A stretch of DNA of 64,000 nt, taken from NCBI RefSeq assembly GCF_018599185.1, contig NZ_JAHFVL010000001.1:1674001-1738000 (forward strand). Direction: 5' to 3'. This document shows, piece by piece, positions 37,669 through 48,594 of the stretch. Below the pieces are notes generated by a model, which saw nothing but the letters and a program-made list of their open reading frames with translations, was not told the DNA's origin and did no database searches. The DNA comes from Rhodanobacter sp. LX-99. Lineage in GTDB: Bacteria; Pseudomonadota; Gammaproteobacteria; Xanthomonadales; Rhodanobacteraceae. The translations under genes and the position numbers were made by a program. The number at the start of each line of letters is the position of its first letter. Within the stretch, counting starts at the first letter, position 1.

Positions 37669-40600
37669 ATGCCACTGCACGATTTCCACCCCGCCGTCGC
37701 GAACTGGTTCCGCGCCACCTTTCCCGCACCCACCGCGGCGCAGGCGGCCGCGTGGCCGTCGATCCGCGCCGGCCGGCACACCCTGGTCGCTGCGCCGACC
37801 GGTTCGGGCAAGACGCTCACTGCCTTTCTCGCCGCGATCGACGCGCTGGTGCGCGAAGGCGTGGCGCACGGCGGCGTGCTGGCCGACGTCACCAGCGTGG
37901 TCTACGTGTCGCCGCTGAAGGCCTTGTCGAACGACATCCACATCAACCTGGAAGCGCCGCTGGAAGGCATCCGCGCCGAGCTCGAAAAGCTCGGCCTGCC
38001 CGACGTGGCGATCCGCACCGCCGTGCGCACCGGCGACACCCCGCAGGTCGAACGCAACCTGCTGCGCAAGCAGCCGCCGCACATCCTGGTGACCACGCCG
38101 GAGTCGCTGTACGTGCTGCTGGGCTCGGCATCGGGCCGTTCCATGTTGTCGGGCGTGCGCTCGGTGATCGTCGACGAGATCCACGCCATCGCCGGCAGCA
38201 AGCGCGGCTCGCACCTGGCGTTGTCGCTGGAGCGGCTGGAGTCGCTGTGCCGGCGGCGCCTGCTGCGGATCGGGCTGTCGGCGACGCAAAAGCCCATAAA
38301 CATGGTCGCCGACTTCTTGGTCGGCGCTCAGCATTCCCTTCTCCCCTCGGGAGACGAATCGGCAGGACTGCCGATTTGCACGGCGGATGCCGCCCGCAGG
38401 GTGAGGCACATGGATGTGCCGAATGAAGGTGCCCGCAGGGCGGATGAGGGTTCGGCACCTCGGGGGATGCACGCTTCGACCGAACCCTCTCCCCAACCCC
38501 TCTCCCAAGGGGAGAGGGGCTTGAGCCAGTGCGCCATCATCGACGTGGGCCACACGCGCCCGCGCGATCTCGCCATCGAGGTGCCGCCGGTGCCGCTGGA
38601 AGCGGTGATGTCGAACGACAGCTGGGAGCTGGTCTACGACCGCCTCGCCCAGCTGGTGCAGGCGCACCGCACCACGCTGGTTTTCGTCAACACGCGGCGC
38701 ATGGCCGAACGCGCCGCGCGGCACCTGTCCGAGCGGCTGGGCAAGGAAGCCGTGGCCGCGCATCACGGCAGCCTGGCGAAGGAACTGCGGCTGGATGCGG
38801 AGCAGCGGCTCAAGCGCGGCGAACTCAAGGTGCTGGTGGCCACCGCCTCGCTGGAACTGGGCATCGACATCGGCGAGGTCGACCTGGTCTGCCAGCTCGG
38901 CTCGCCGCGTTCGATCGCCGCGTTCCTGCAGCGCGCGGGCCGCTCCGGCCACAGCATCGACGGCACGCCGAAGGCGCGGCTGTTTCCGGCGACGCGCGAC
39001 GACCTGATCGAATGCACCGCCCTGCTCGACTGCGTGCGCCGCGGCGAGCTGGACGCGCTGGTCATGCCGCCGCAGCCGCTGGACGTGCTGGCGCAGCAGA
39101 TCGTCGCCGAAGTCGCCTGCGCCGAGTGGGACGAGGACGCGCTGTACGCGCTGGTGCGCCGCGCGTACCCGTATCGCGATCTCGCGCGCGCCGATTTCGA
39201 CGCGGTGGTGCGCATGCTGGCCGAGGGTTTCACCACCCGCCAGGGGCCGCGCGCGGCCTACATCCATCGCGATGCGGTGAACCGGCAGCTGCGCCCGCGG
39301 CGCAGTGCGCGGCTCACCGCGCTGACCTCCGGCGGCACCATTCCCGACACCGCCGACTACAAGGTGGTGCTGGAACCGCAGGCGATCATCGTGGGCACGG
39401 TGAACGAGGATTTCGCGGTCGAGAGCATGGCCGGCGACATCTTCCAGCTCGGCAATACCAGCTACCGCATCCAGCGCGTCGAGCGCGACCGCCTGCGCGT
39501 GGAGGACGCGCACGGCGCGCCGCCGAGCATTCCGTTCTGGCTGGGCGAGGCGCCGGGGCGCAGCGACGAGCTGTCGCTCGGCGTGTCGCGCCTGCGCGAG
39601 GAAGTCTCCGCACTGCTTGAGCCCCTCTCCCCCCGGGAGAGGGGCGGGGGTGCGATTTTCGCCCAGCATTCCAGCACGCCCGACCCCTCTCCCCCAACCC
39701 CTCTCCCGGCAGGAGAGGGGAGCAAAGCGCGCGCCCTCGAATGGCTCCGCGACGAACTTGGCCTCAACGACGATGCCGCCCAGCAGCTGGTCGATTACCT
39801 GGCTCGCGCCAAGGCCGCGCTCGGCGTGCTGCCGAGCCAGCACACGCTGGTGCTGGAACGCTTCTTCGACGAATCCGGCGGCACCCAGCTGGTGATCCAC
39901 ACGCCATGGGGCAGCCGTATCAACCGCGCGTGGGGGCTGGCGCTGCGCAAGCGCTTCTGCCGCCAGTTCAACTTCGAGCTGCAGGCGGCGGCCACCGAGG
40001 ACGCGATCGTGCTGTCGCTGTCGACCAGCCACAGCTTCCCGCTGGAGGAAGTGGCGCACTACCTGCACTCGAATACGGCCGAGCATGTCTTGATCCAGGC
40101 GTTGCTCGACGCGCCGCTGTTCCCCGCGCGCTGGCGCTGGAATGCGGTGACCGCGCTCGCGTTGCCGCGCTTCACCGGCGGCAAGAAAACCCCGCCGCCA
40201 CTGCAGCGCATGAAGAGCGAAGACTTGCTCGCCGCGGTCTTTCCCGACCAGGTCGCCTGCCTGGAAAACATCGTGGGCGAACGCGAGGTGCCGGATCACC
40301 CGCTGGTCAACCAGACCATGCACGACTGCCTGCGCGAGGCGATGGACGTGGACGGGCTGCTGCAGATCCTGCGCAAGCTCGAAGGCGGCGAGATCGCCGT
40401 CGTGGCGCGCGACCTCACCGCACCCAGCCCACTCGCCGCCGAAGTGCTGAACGCCGCGCCGTATGCGTTCCTCGACGATGCGCCGCTGGAGGAACGCCGC
40501 ACCCAGGCGGTGCAGACGCGCCGCTGGAACGACGCCGACAGCGCCGACGACCTGGGCCGGCTCGATCCCGACGCGATCGCCGCCGTGCGCGAAGAGGCGT

Positions 40601-42249
40601 GGCCGCAGGTGCGCGATGCCGACGAGATGCACGAAGCGCTGACCTTGCTGGGTTTCGTCACCGCCGACGAAGTCGCCGCCAACCCCGGCTGGAACGAACG
40701 GCTGCAGGCGCTGGCGAAGGCGAAGCGCGCGACCCGGCTCGGCGACGTCTGGACCACCGCCGAGCAGCTGCCGTTGTGGCAGGCGCTTCATCCCGCCGTC
40801 CCCATGCAGCCGCCGATCGCCGCGCCCGCCGAATACGCCGCGCAGCCCTGGACGCGCGAGGACGCGCTGCTGGAACTGGTGCGCCATCGCCTCGGCGGGC
40901 TCGGTCCCGTCACCGTGAACGGATTGGCGCAATCCATCCACGTCGACGCCGGCGAAGTCGAGCAGGCGCTGCTGCGGCTGCAGTCCGAAGGCTACGTGAT
41001 GCAGGGCCGCTTCACCGCCGATGCCGGCGGCACCGAGTGGTGCGAGCGGCACCTGCTGGCGCGCATCCACCGCTACACCATCGGCCGCCTGCGCCGCGAG
41101 ATCGAGCCGGTCAGCCGGCGCGCGCTGATGCGCTTCCTGTTCGACTGGCAGCACGTGTCGGCGGCCACCCGCCTGAGCGGGCCGGACGCGCTGGTCGCCA
41201 CGCTGGCGCAGCTTGAAGGCTACGAGGCGGCGGCCGGCGCCTGGGAATCGGAAATTCTGCCGGCGCGCATCGAGGACTACTCGATCCACTGGCTGGACGA
41301 GCTGTGCCGCGCCGGCCGGGTCGGCTGGGCACGCCTGCGCACCGGCAGCGGCGGTGGCGGCGGTCCGGTGCGCAGCACGCCGATCGTGCTGCTTCCGAGG
41401 CGCGGAATGGCCGTATGGACGTCCACCGCCGGCGGCGGCGATGGACAGGATGCCCTGTTGTCATCGCGCGCGCAGGCCGTCGCCGACGCGCTGCGCGAAC
41501 ACGGCGCACTGTTCTTCGACGAACTGCTGGATGCCGCCCACCTTCTGCGCACTGAGCTGGAGGATGCGCTGGGCGAGCTGGTCGCCGCCGGCCGGATCAG
41601 CGCGGACAGCTTCGCCGGCCTGCGCGCCCTGCTGCTGCCCGCGGCGAAACGCGACGGCGGGCGGCACCGGCGCCTGCGCCGGCATCAGTTCGGCGGCATC
41701 GAGGATGCGGGGCGCTGGGCCTTGGCACGCGGCATGGCGACAGCCAGGGACAAGCCCGAACCCGAGGCCATCGAACACATCGCACGCACCCTGCTGCGCC
41801 GCTATGGCGTGGTGTTCTGGAAGCTGCTGGAACGCGAGGCGCCATGGCTGCCGTCGTGGCGCGAACTGCTGCGCGTGTACCACCGGCTGGAGGCGCGCGG
41901 CGAAATCCGCGGCGGGCGCTTCGTCGAAGGCCTGGTCGGCGAGCAGTTCGCCCTGCCCGAGGCGATCGCACCGTTGCGCGCGGTGCGATCGCGCGCGGAC
42001 GACGGCGAACTGGTCTGCCTGAGCGGTTGCGATCCGCTGAACCTGGTCGGCACCGTGCTGGTCGGCGACAAGGTGCCGGCACTGGCCGGTTCGCGCGTGC
42101 TGTATCGCGACGGCGTACCGATCGCCGTGCTGGTCGGCGGCAAGCCCACCGCGCTGATCGAGTTGCCGGCCGCCGACACCCAGCTGGCGAAACATGCCTT
42201 GCTGCGTTATCCGCCCTCGCTGCCGGAAATGCCGGCTGCCGCACGCTGA
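37669..42249 (+). CDS. lhr: Lhr-family DEAD/DEAH-box helicase with in-frame repeat insertions
   Basis: A 1526-residue superfamily 2 helicase of the Lhr family (DNA/RNA-unwinding, linked to DNA repair). RecA domain 1 has Walker A APTGSGKT (42-49), the Walker B DEIH in VIVDEIH and SAT in GLSATQ; RecA domain 2 has HHGSL and the QRAGRSGH motif VI. The winged-helix and beta-barrel Lhr core and the large C-terminal Lhr domain follow. Two stretches look foreign to the fold: residues about 220-287 (nt 38326-38531) and 650-687 (nt 39616-39730). They encode repeat peptides such as [12 protein letters not shown] and [12 protein letters not shown]. No stop or frameshift results. Confidence 0.92.
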   Translation: MPLHDFHPAVANWFRATFPAPTAAQAAAWPSIRAGRHTLVAAPTGSGKTLTAFLAAIDALVREGVAHGGVLADVTSVVYVSPLKALSNDIHINLEAPLEGIRAELEKLGLPDVAIRTAVRTGDTPQVERNLLRKQPPHILVTTPESLYVLLGSASGRSMLSGVRSVIVDEIHAIAGSKRGSHLALSLERLESLCRRRLLRIGLSATQKPINMVADFLVGAQHSLLPSGDESAGLPICTADAARRVRHMDVPNEGARRADEGSAPRGMHASTEPSPQPLSQGERGLSQCAIIDVGHTRPRDLAIEVPPVPLEAVMSNDSWELVYDRLAQLVQAHRTTLVFVNTRRMAERAARHLSERLGKEAVAAHHGSLAKELRLDAEQRLKRGELKVLVATASLELGIDIGEVDLVCQLGSPRSIAAFLQRAGRSGHSIDGTPKARLFPATRDDLIECTALLDCVRRGELDALVMPPQPLDVLAQQIVAEVACAEWDEDALYALVRRAYPYRDLARADFDAVVRMLAEGFTTRQGPRAAYIHRDAVNRQLRPRRSARLTALTSGGTIPDTADYKVVLEPQAIIVGTVNEDFAVESMAGDIFQLGNTSYRIQRVERDRLRVEDAHGAPPSIPFWLGEAPGRSDELSLGVSRLREEVSALLEPLSPRERGGGAIFAQHSSTPDPSPPTPLPAGEGSKARALEWLRDELGLNDDAAQQLVDYLARAKAALGVLPSQHTLVLERFFDESGGTQLVIHTPWGSRINRAWGLALRKRFCRQFNFELQAAATEDAIVLSLSTSHSFPLEEVAHYLHSNTAEHVLIQALLDAPLFPARWRWNAVTALALPRFTGGKKTPPPLQRMKSEDLLAAVFPDQVACLENIVGEREVPDHPLVNQTMHDCLREAMDVDGLLQILRKLEGGEIAVVARDLTAPSPLAAEVLNAAPYAFLDDAPLEERRTQAVQTRRWNDADSADDLGRLDPDAIAAVREEAWPQVRDADEMHEALTLLGFVTADEVAANPGWNERLQALAKAKRATRLGDVWTTAEQLPLWQALHPAVPMQPPIAAPAEYAAQPWTREDALLELVRHRLGGLGPVTVNGLAQSIHVDAGEVEQALLRLQSEGYVMQGRFTADAGGTEWCERHLLARIHRYTIGRLRREIEPVSRRALMRFLFDWQHVSAATRLSGPDALVATLAQLEGYEAAAGAWESEILPARIEDYSIHWLDELCRAGRVGWARLRTGSGGGGGPVRSTPIVLLPRRGMAVWTSTAGGGDGQDALLSSRAQAVADALREHGALFFDELLDAAHLLRTELEDALGELVAAGRISADSFAGLRALLLPAAKRDGGRHRRLRRHQFGGIEDAGRWALARGMATARDKPEPEAIEHIARTLLRRYGVVFWKLLEREAPWLPSWRELLRVYHRLEARGEIRGGRFVEGLVGEQFALPEAIAPLRAVRSRADDGELVCLSGCDPLNLVGTVLVGDKVPALAGSRVLYRDGVPIAVLVGGKPTALIELPAADTQLAKHALLRYPPSLPEMPAAAR
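38326..38531 (+). repeat. Composite palindromic repeat inserted in frame in lhr (first)
   Basis: About 205 bp inside the RecA domain 1-domain 2 linker region of lhr that Lhr proteins normally lack; in the family FLVG runs almost directly into CxIIDxGH. It contains CCCCTCTCCC (38497-38506) and GGGAGAGGGG (38510-38519), a 10-bp perfect hairpin typical of intergenic repeats of Xanthomonadales, plus other repeat-like pieces. The frame stays open, giving about 68 extra residues. Confidence 0.65.
39616..39730 (+). repeat. Two palindromic repeat units inserted in frame in lhr (second)
   Basis: GCCCCTCTCCC (39621-39631)/GGGAGAGGGGC (39635-39645) and CCCCTCTCC (39698-39706)/GGAGAGGGG (39712-39720) are perfect hairpins of the same family as the unit at 38497. 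They add about 38 residues between EVSALLE and [11 protein letters not shown] without breaking the frame. Confidence 0.65.
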
Positions 42250-42281
42250 CGGCGTGGGCTGCTTGCGGGGCGCCGGCGCCG

Positions 42282-43346
42282 CTAAAGCTTGAGATGGACG
42301 CCGCGCCGATCCATCGCGTAGACGATCAACCACCACAGCGCCACGAACACCAGCGCGAACGCCAGCGACGGCACGTACGGCCCGAACCGCGGCGTCATCC
42401 AGCCGGCGAACCCGTGCTGGTAGATCGGCTCCTGCCAGCCCAGCGCGGGCAGCAGGATCTGCATCAGTTCGGAGCCGGCATAGGCGGCGATCGCGTTGAC
42501 GCCGAAGCGCCGGCCCAGTGCGGGCCAGCCGCGCCGATCGACCAGCCCGTGGAAGACCAGCAGCGCCAGCGTGGCCCAGCCGGCGGTCCACAGCACGAAC
42601 GACGGCGTCCACAGGTTCTTGTTGAGTGGCAGCCACGGCGACCACAACGCGCCTAGCAACAGGCACGCGACGCCGGCCAGCAGCAGCGTCCGCCATTTTT
42701 CGCCGCGCAGCCAGCAACCGGCCCGCAGTCCCAGCAAGGTGCCGGCCAGCGACGGCAAGGTGCCGAGCAGGCCTTCCGGATCGTGGCCGCGGCCGGTGGC
42801 CGGATCGATCAGGTAGACGAAACGGCCGAACACCGCGCTGTCGACGCGGCTGACGATGTTCGCCCACGGCTGCAGCGAGCCACCGAGCAGGAGCAGCCCC
42901 CAGTAACCGAGCAGCAACGCCGCGATCGCCAGCCACTGCGTGCGCGGCTTCGTGTAGACCGCGAACAGCGCCACCCCGGCGAAGCACAGCGCGATCCGTT
43001 GCAGCACGCCGGGGAAGCGCAGGTGCGCATGCGGCAGCAGCCATGCCGCCAGCACGTTGATCGCCACGCCCAGCGCGAGGATGCGCAGCGCGCGCCACAT
43101 CGCGGCGCGGGTCAGCGCGGACGGCACAGCGCCCTGCTCCAGCCGCGGCAGGATCGCCAACGCCACCGACACGCCGACCACGAACAGGAAGAACGGAAAG
43201 ACCAGGTCGGTCGGCGTGCAGCCGTTCCACGCCGAATGCTCCAGCGGTGCGTAGACATGGCTCCAGTCGCCCGGATCGTTGACCAGCAGCATCGCCGCCA
43301 CGGTGCAGCCGCGCAGGGCGTCGAGCGAAGCGAGGCGTTTGCTCAT
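42282..43346 (-). CDS. nagX: NagX-type membrane protein (DUF5009/COG4299, acyltransferase-like)
   Basis: A 354-residue polytopic membrane protein related to heparan-alpha-glucosaminide N-acetyltransferase. It begins with the family motif RLASLDALRG and NDPGDWSHVYAPLEHSAWNG, with FPFFLFVVGVSVAL as the next helix; about ten helices in all. In proteobacterial N-acetylglucosamine regulons this gene is called nagX and is thought to transport or modify chitooligosaccharides across the inner membrane. Its ATG overlaps the hexosaminidase stop by four bases, so the two work together. Confidence 0.85.
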   Translation of the reverse strand: MSKRLASLDALRGCTVAAMLLVNDPGDWSHVYAPLEHSAWNGCTPTDLVFPFFLFVVGVSVALAILPRLEQGAVPSALTRAAMWRALRILALGVAINVLAAWLLPHAHLRFPGVLQRIALCFAGVALFAVYTKPRTQWLAIAALLLGYWGLLLLGGSLQPWANIVSRVDSAVFGRFVYLIDPATGRGHDPEGLLGTLPSLAGTLLGLRAGCWLRGEKWRTLLLAGVACLLLGALWSPWLPLNKNLWTPSFVLWTAGWATLALLVFHGLVDRRGWPALGRRFGVNAIAAYAGSELMQILLPALGWQEPIYQHGFAGWMTPRFGPYVPSLAFALVFVALWWLIVYAMDRRGVHLKL

Positions 43347-45646
43347 GGCGTCAGCGTCACCCGGCCGATCGCATACAGCGGCCCGTCGATCGGCGCGGTG
43401 TAGATCAGGCACAGCGCATGCTCGCCCTGCTGTGCCGGCAGCTTGGCATCGAGCGTGAAGTTGCGCGCGCCGCGCGCCGGATCGGGTAGCGGCATGCTGG
43501 CCAGCACCGGCCCGCCGCATCGGTCGGCATGCACCACCAGCTCGCCGAACGGCGTGACGTGCGGGCGCGACACCACCAGCTTCTGCTCGTGCGCCAGCGC
43601 GAAGTTGCGCGGCAGGCGCACCGCCTCGACACGGATCGCGGCGACGCCATCCATCCACGTGGCGGGGAACTGCTGGCAGCTGTCGAACACGTTCACCGCG
43701 TACACCGGGTGGGTACTCTTCGCGTCGGGCATGGGCTGCAGGCGCAGGCGGAAATCGCTGCCGGGACAGTTCGGCAGCGTATCGCCGGGCAGGCTGAGCA
43801 GGGCGGCGCGATCCAGCACGCGTTCGCGCGGCGCGGCGAGCCGGCTGCCGTCGGCGGCGAAGCTGGCGGCGCGTACGGTGACCGGCAGGGTCACGTTGAA
43901 CGGCGCGTCGTAGCGCGGCGCGGCGGGCGTGGGCGCGCTGCCGTCCAGCGTGTAGTGGATGGCGCCGAAGTCCGCCTGATTCGACAGCGCCACCGTGGCC
44001 TTGCCGGTGGCCAGCGCCAGGTTGCGGTCGGTGCCGATGTCCACCGCGAAGGCGCTGTCGGCCACGCTGACGTGCTGCGCGCGGTAACGCCCGAACTGCG
44101 CCGGCAGACGGGCGAGGAAGCCCGGCCAGTGGTTCGTGCCGGCCGGCGACCAGGCCACTTCGGCGAGCGCGTCCAGCCGCGGGAAGGCGGCGTGTTCCAC
44201 GTGGGCGAAGGTGGGCATGTGTTCGGTCCAGAGGTTGGCCTGCACGCCCAGCACATGCTTCGCCTGCGTCGCGCTCAGCACGCCGGGCACGACCTGGAAG
44301 CCGTACACGTCCTTCAGCGATTCCACGCCGAGGCGGCCGGCGTATTCGTCGGCAAGGTCGCCTTGCGCATGGTCGAAGTAGAGGCCCGGCGCGGGCGACA
44401 GCACCACGTCGTGGCCGAGCAGCGCGGCCTTGATCGCGCCGTCGGTGCCGCGCCAGGACATCACGGTGGCGTCGGCGGGCAGGTTGTCGCCTTCGAGGAT
44501 CTCGTCCCAGCCGATCAGCTTGCGGCCATGCTTGTCGAGGTACTGGCCGACGCGGTCGATGAACCAGCCCTGCAGCGCGTCCTCGCTGGTGATGCCCAGC
44601 GCATGCATCTTCGCCTGCACCGCCGGCGAGGCTTGCCACTGATCCTTGATCGCCTCGTCGCCGCCGACGTGGATGTAGGTCGACGGGAACAACGCCATCA
44701 CTTCGTCGAGCACGCGGTCGATGAAGGTGAAGGTGTCGTCGTCGACGTTGTACAGATACGGATTGACGCCCCAGTCGGTCGATACCGATGGCCGCTTGCC
44801 GGTGACGCCGAGCTGCGGATACGCGGCCACCGCGGCCTGCGCGTGGCCGGGCATGTCGATCTCCGGCACGATGGTGATGTGGCGTGCGGCGGCGTAGGCC
44901 ACCACGCGGCGGATGTCGTCCTGGGTGTAGAAACCACCATAGCGTTGCGGCTCGCCGTCGTGCCCGGCATCCGGCGGCGTGCGCCACGCGCCGATGCGGG
45001 TGAGCTCGGGGTAGCGCTTGATCTCGATGCGCCAGCCCTGGTCGTCGGTGAGATGCCAGTGGAACGTGTTGAGCTTGTGCTGGGCCATCTGGTCGAGCAG
45101 CCGCTCGATCTCGTCGACCGTCTGGAAATGCCGCGCGGAATCCAGCATCAACCCGCGCCAGGCGAAGCGCGGCTGGTCGCGGATGGACATCGCGGGCACC
45201 TGCACCGCGCCATGCTGTGCATCCGGGGTGAGCAACTGCCATGCGGTCACCGCACCGTAGAACAGGCCGGCATCGTCGCGTGCGGTGATGCGCATGCCGG
45301 CAGGCGTGACGTCCAGTGCGTAGCCTTCGCGGTTCGCCACCGGCGCCGCCGGGTCGAGCCGCAACACGATCGCGTGCGCCGTGGCCGCGCCGTGTCCCAG
45401 CGGCAGGCGCAGGCCGCGCGTGCGCGCGATCAGGTCGGCCAGCCAGGCGCCGGTGCGCCGGGTCGCGGCGGCATCGTCGGCGAACACGATCGGCGTGTGC
45501 GCATCGACGGTGAAGCTGCCGGCATCGGCGTGCAGTTGCGCCGGCAGCGGCAACAAGGAAGGAGCCGGCGGCTCGGCGGCGCGGACGAGGCCGGCGAGGC
45601 CCAGCGCCAGGGCTGCGCAGCCGAGCAGGATCAAACGGCGGGTCAT
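43343..45646 (-). CDS. Beta-N-acetylhexosaminidase, GH20
   Basis: A 767-residue secreted GH20 enzyme that removes terminal N-acetylglucosamine from chitooligosaccharides or peptidoglycan fragments. Signal peptide (LILLGCAALALGLAGLVRA), GH20b-type N-terminal domain, then the TIM barrel: RGLMLDSARHF, HWHLTDDQGW, and the catalytic Asp-Glu pair in HVGGDEAIKDQW. The C-terminal 200 residues form beta-sandwich domains, including a chitobiase-type region (NQADFGAIHYTLDGS). ATG 45646 starts the signal peptide. It is separated from the receptor gene upstream by a terminator and is coupled to nagX downstream. Confidence 0.95.
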   Translation of the reverse strand: MTRRLILLGCAALALGLAGLVRAAEPPAPSLLPLPAQLHADAGSFTVDAHTPIVFADDAAATRRTGAWLADLIARTRGLRLPLGHGAATAHAIVLRLDPAAPVANREGYALDVTPAGMRITARDDAGLFYGAVTAWQLLTPDAQHGAVQVPAMSIRDQPRFAWRGLMLDSARHFQTVDEIERLLDQMAQHKLNTFHWHLTDDQGWRIEIKRYPELTRIGAWRTPPDAGHDGEPQRYGGFYTQDDIRRVVAYAAARHITIVPEIDMPGHAQAAVAAYPQLGVTGKRPSVSTDWGVNPYLYNVDDDTFTFIDRVLDEVMALFPSTYIHVGGDEAIKDQWQASPAVQAKMHALGITSEDALQGWFIDRVGQYLDKHGRKLIGWDEILEGDNLPADATVMSWRGTDGAIKAALLGHDVVLSPAPGLYFDHAQGDLADEYAGRLGVESLKDVYGFQVVPGVLSATQAKHVLGVQANLWTEHMPTFAHVEHAAFPRLDALAEVAWSPAGTNHWPGFLARLPAQFGRYRAQHVSVADSAFAVDIGTDRNLALATGKATVALSNQADFGAIHYTLDGSAPTPAAPRYDAPFNVTLPVTVRAASFAADGSRLAAPRERVLDRAALLSLPGDTLPNCPGSDFRLRLQPMPDAKSTHPVYAVNVFDSCQQFPATWMDGVAAIRVEAVRLPRNFALAHEQKLVVSRPHVTPFGELVVHADRCGGPVLASMPLPDPARGARNFTLDAKLPAQQGEHALCLIYTAPIDGPLYAIGRVTLTP

Positions 45647-45682
45647 CGGCGGTCTCCGTCGCGGCAAGTGCGTCACGCTAGC

Positions 45683-45718
45683 AAAAAAACGGGCCCGACA
45701 ATGCACTGCCCGGGCCCG
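45683..45718 (-). terminator. Intrinsic terminator between TonB receptor and hexosaminidase genes
   Basis: Read on the minus strand, CGGGCCCG (45718-45711) pairs with CGGGCCCG (45697-45690), then seven T. It lies 46 bp after the receptor stop. It would keep most transcripts from entering the hexosaminidase-nagX pair, so that pair may have its own promoter or be expressed at a lower level. Confidence 0.8.
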
Positions 45719-45764
45719 GTTGGGGAGGGTCGGGCCATCCGTGGCCCGGGGTCGAACTGCAACG

Positions 45765-48488
45765 TCAGAGCTTGAAGCGCAGGCTCAGGTAGTACTGGCG
45801 ACCGTTGTCGTAGAACGCATACGGCTGTTTTCCGTAGGCCGCGTTCTGTGTGTAGTACTTCAGCTTGGGCTTGTTGAGGTTCATCGCATCCAGCGACAGC
45901 GACATCCAGTCGGTGAACTGCACGCCGAATGACGCGGCGAGGTTGCCGATGCCCTGCTGGAAGTAGGTGTCGGTACGGCTCACGCCGGCATAGAACTGCG
46001 AGCGGTAGGTGTAGCTGACGCGGGCGTTGAAGCGCTTGTTCTCGAAGTAGCCCGACACGTTGTAGGTGTTCTTCGAGGTGCCCTGCAGCGGCTTGTCGCC
46101 GGTGGCGTGGCCGTCGGCGTAGGTGTAGTTGGCCTGCACACCGAAGTTGTCGCCGATGGGCTGGATGTAGTTCAGCTCCACGCCGCGGACCTGGCCGTTG
46201 ACGTTGCGCGGCACGCTGATCAGGTAGTTGTTGAACACGTCGTGGCCCGCGGCGGCGGATGCCTGCATGTCCTTGAAGGTGCGCACCTCGTTGCCGAAGT
46301 TGACGTAGTCCTTCAGGTTCATCGCGTACACGCCGGCCGACAGCAGCCCGCGCGGCGCGAAGTACCACTCCACGGCGGCATCGAAGTTGCTCGATACCAG
46401 CGGCTTGAGCTGCGGGTTGCCGCCGCTGCCGGTATGGGTGAGGTCGTCGGCCGACACGTAGCCCGCCAGCGCCGAGTAGTCCGGACGGGTCATCGTCTGC
46501 GACGCGGCGAAGCGCAGCAGCAGGTCGTCGGTGACGGCGAGCTTGAGGTTGGCACTGGGCAGGAACTTGCCGTAGGAGTGCCTGTAGGTGTTCCAGTAGT
46601 AGTCGCCGAAGGCCGAGCCGGTGATCGGGCCGGTCACCGTGGTCGCTTCCGCGTCGGGCGCCGTGCTGGTGTAGCCGATGTTCTCCTTGGTCTGCACATA
46701 GCGCATGCCGACGTTGCCGCTGGCGATGCCGGAATCGAAGTTCAGCTGCACATAGGCGGCCGAATCCTTCTCCTCGACCTTGTAGACGTCGTTGAAGTAG
46801 AAGCGCGAGACCGGATCGCGGTTGGCGAACTGCGCGTCGATCTGCGCCAGCTGGGCCGGCGTCCAGTACCAGATCGGGCCGGGGAAGCTGCCGCCGAGCG
46901 AACCGTTGAAGCCGCCCGGATAGCTGCTGTAGGTGCCGGTCGGATAGGCGGCCGGATTCTGCCAGTCGGAAGCCCAGTTCGGGCCCTGCGCCACCTCGAA
47001 CGGGTTCTCGCGCGTGTGCTTGGCGTAGCGGCCGCCGAACTGCAGCGAGGTGAGCGCGCCTTCGTCGAAGTTGAGCTCGCCGTCGAACTGCGCCCAGTCC
47101 TCCTTGTCCTTCACCTTGATGCCCTGGCCGCCGAAGATCCAGCCGGCCGCCGGCAGGATGCCCGACGGCGAGGTGTTGTCGCCGCCCAGGGTCCAGTTGA
47201 TCGGCTTGCCGAGGCCGCGCATGTCCCAACTGGCGCCGGCGCCGCCGGCGGTGCCCAGCTCGATCACGTCCTGGGTCGGGCTGCTGCCGGTGCCGCGGGT
47301 GGTGCCGACCTGGCCGGTGAGGGTGAGGTGGTCGGTGGCGCGCCAGTTCGCGTTGAGCGTGAGGTACTTCGACTCGGAAGCCGCACCCGGGCGCGAGATC
47401 TGGTCGTACACGCCGTAGGCGCCGGTGCCGCCGGCGATCGAACCGCTGGTGACCACGTTGTTGTTGATCGAGTTGGCGGTCAGCACGCCGCCGCCCGCCA
47501 GCGCGCTGCTGGCCCACATCATGTAGTTGCGGTTGTAGTTGTCGGCCTTGAGCTTGGAGTAGAAGCCGTTGAGGTCGAGCGTGAGGTTGTCGGTCGGCTT
47601 GATCTGGAAGTCGATCACGCCGCCCTTGCGTTCGCGCTGCTGGGTGAACAGCACCGCGCCGATTTCGTTCGGGTAGTAGACGGTGTTGCCGCCGACCGTC
47701 GTGGGCAGGTAGCCGCCCACCACCTCCTGGCCGTTGCGCTGCAGGCTGCGCTTCTCGTAGAAGCCCTGCACCAGCACACCGACGGTGTTGGCGTCGTTCT
47801 TCCAGTTGAACAGGCCGCTGAACTGCGGCTTGGTGTCGCCGGGAAGGTCCGAATACACGCCGCCGATCGAGGCCTCGGCCGTGACCGGCTTGGCGAACTC
47901 CAGCGGCTTGCGCGTGATGATGTCCACCGAACCGGCGCTGCCGCCTTCGACGATGCTTGCCTCGGAAGTCTTGTGCACCACCACCTGGCTGACGATCTCC
48001 GACGGCAGCAAGGTGTAGCTGACGCTGCGGCCCACGGTCTGCACCTGGCTCAGCACGAACCAGTCGCCGGTGCCCACGGTGTGGCCGTTGACCAGGGTCT
48101 GGGTGAGGCTGGGCGCGGTGCCGCGCAGGCTGACGCGATCGCTCTCGTCGAAGCCGCCCTCGCTCGCGCTGGACGAACTGATGTTGACGCCGGGCAGGCG
48201 CTGCAGCGTGTCGGCCACGTTCTTGGCCGGCAGCTTGCCGATGTCCTCGGCGGTGACGACCTCGACGTGCGAGGCAGCATCCTTCTTCAGCGCCAGCGAC
48301 TCGGCCTCGCTGTTGCGGATGCCGGTGACGACCACCGTGCTCAGGGTCCTGGCCTGCTTCTCCCTGGCCTGGTCCTGGCTTGACGACGGGTTGTCGGTAT
48401 TCGTCTGGCTGTCCTGCGCATAGATCGCGCCGGATACGCACAGACCGGTGATGATGCTCGCGGCTAGCAATGTCTTGCGGTAATTCAT
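45765..48488 (-). CDS. TonB-dependent receptor, probably for N-acetylglucosamine oligomers
   Basis: A 907-residue receptor: signal peptide (MNYRKTLLAASIITGLCVSG), STVVVTGIR TonB-box region, plug (LPAKNVADTLQRLPGVNISSSSASEGG, with VSLRGTAPSLTQTLVNG) and barrel ending YYLSLRFKL with a terminal aromatic-hydrophobic strand. The long plug and length above 900 residues are typical of carbohydrate TonB receptors of the Xanthomonadales/Sphingomonads. Position between a glucokinase-type gene and a GH20 gene makes chitooligosaccharide or GlcNAc the likely ligand; this is by context only. Confidence 0.92.
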   Translation of the reverse strand: MNYRKTLLAASIITGLCVSGAIYAQDSQTNTDNPSSSQDQAREKQARTLSTVVVTGIRNSEAESLALKKDAASHVEVVTAEDIGKLPAKNVADTLQRLPGVNISSSSASEGGFDESDRVSLRGTAPSLTQTLVNGHTVGTGDWFVLSQVQTVGRSVSYTLLPSEIVSQVVVHKTSEASIVEGGSAGSVDIITRKPLEFAKPVTAEASIGGVYSDLPGDTKPQFSGLFNWKNDANTVGVLVQGFYEKRSLQRNGQEVVGGYLPTTVGGNTVYYPNEIGAVLFTQQRERKGGVIDFQIKPTDNLTLDLNGFYSKLKADNYNRNYMMWASSALAGGGVLTANSINNNVVTSGSIAGGTGAYGVYDQISRPGAASESKYLTLNANWRATDHLTLTGQVGTTRGTGSSPTQDVIELGTAGGAGASWDMRGLGKPINWTLGGDNTSPSGILPAAGWIFGGQGIKVKDKEDWAQFDGELNFDEGALTSLQFGGRYAKHTRENPFEVAQGPNWASDWQNPAAYPTGTYSSYPGGFNGSLGGSFPGPIWYWTPAQLAQIDAQFANRDPVSRFYFNDVYKVEEKDSAAYVQLNFDSGIASGNVGMRYVQTKENIGYTSTAPDAEATTVTGPITGSAFGDYYWNTYRHSYGKFLPSANLKLAVTDDLLLRFAASQTMTRPDYSALAGYVSADDLTHTGSGGNPQLKPLVSSNFDAAVEWYFAPRGLLSAGVYAMNLKDYVNFGNEVRTFKDMQASAAAGHDVFNNYLISVPRNVNGQVRGVELNYIQPIGDNFGVQANYTYADGHATGDKPLQGTSKNTYNVSGYFENKRFNARVSYTYRSQFYAGVSRTDTYFQQGIGNLAASFGVQFTDWMSLSLDAMNLNKPKLKYYTQNAAYGKQPYAFYDNGRQYYLSLRFKL

Positions 48489-48594
48489 GATCTCCTCCCC
48501 TCAGAGGCTGGCTCGAATCAAGACCGGCATGACGACGGTCGCGGACGTTGTGTAGTGGTTTGGCTTGGCGCCGTGTCGCCGGATGGCGTTCATC

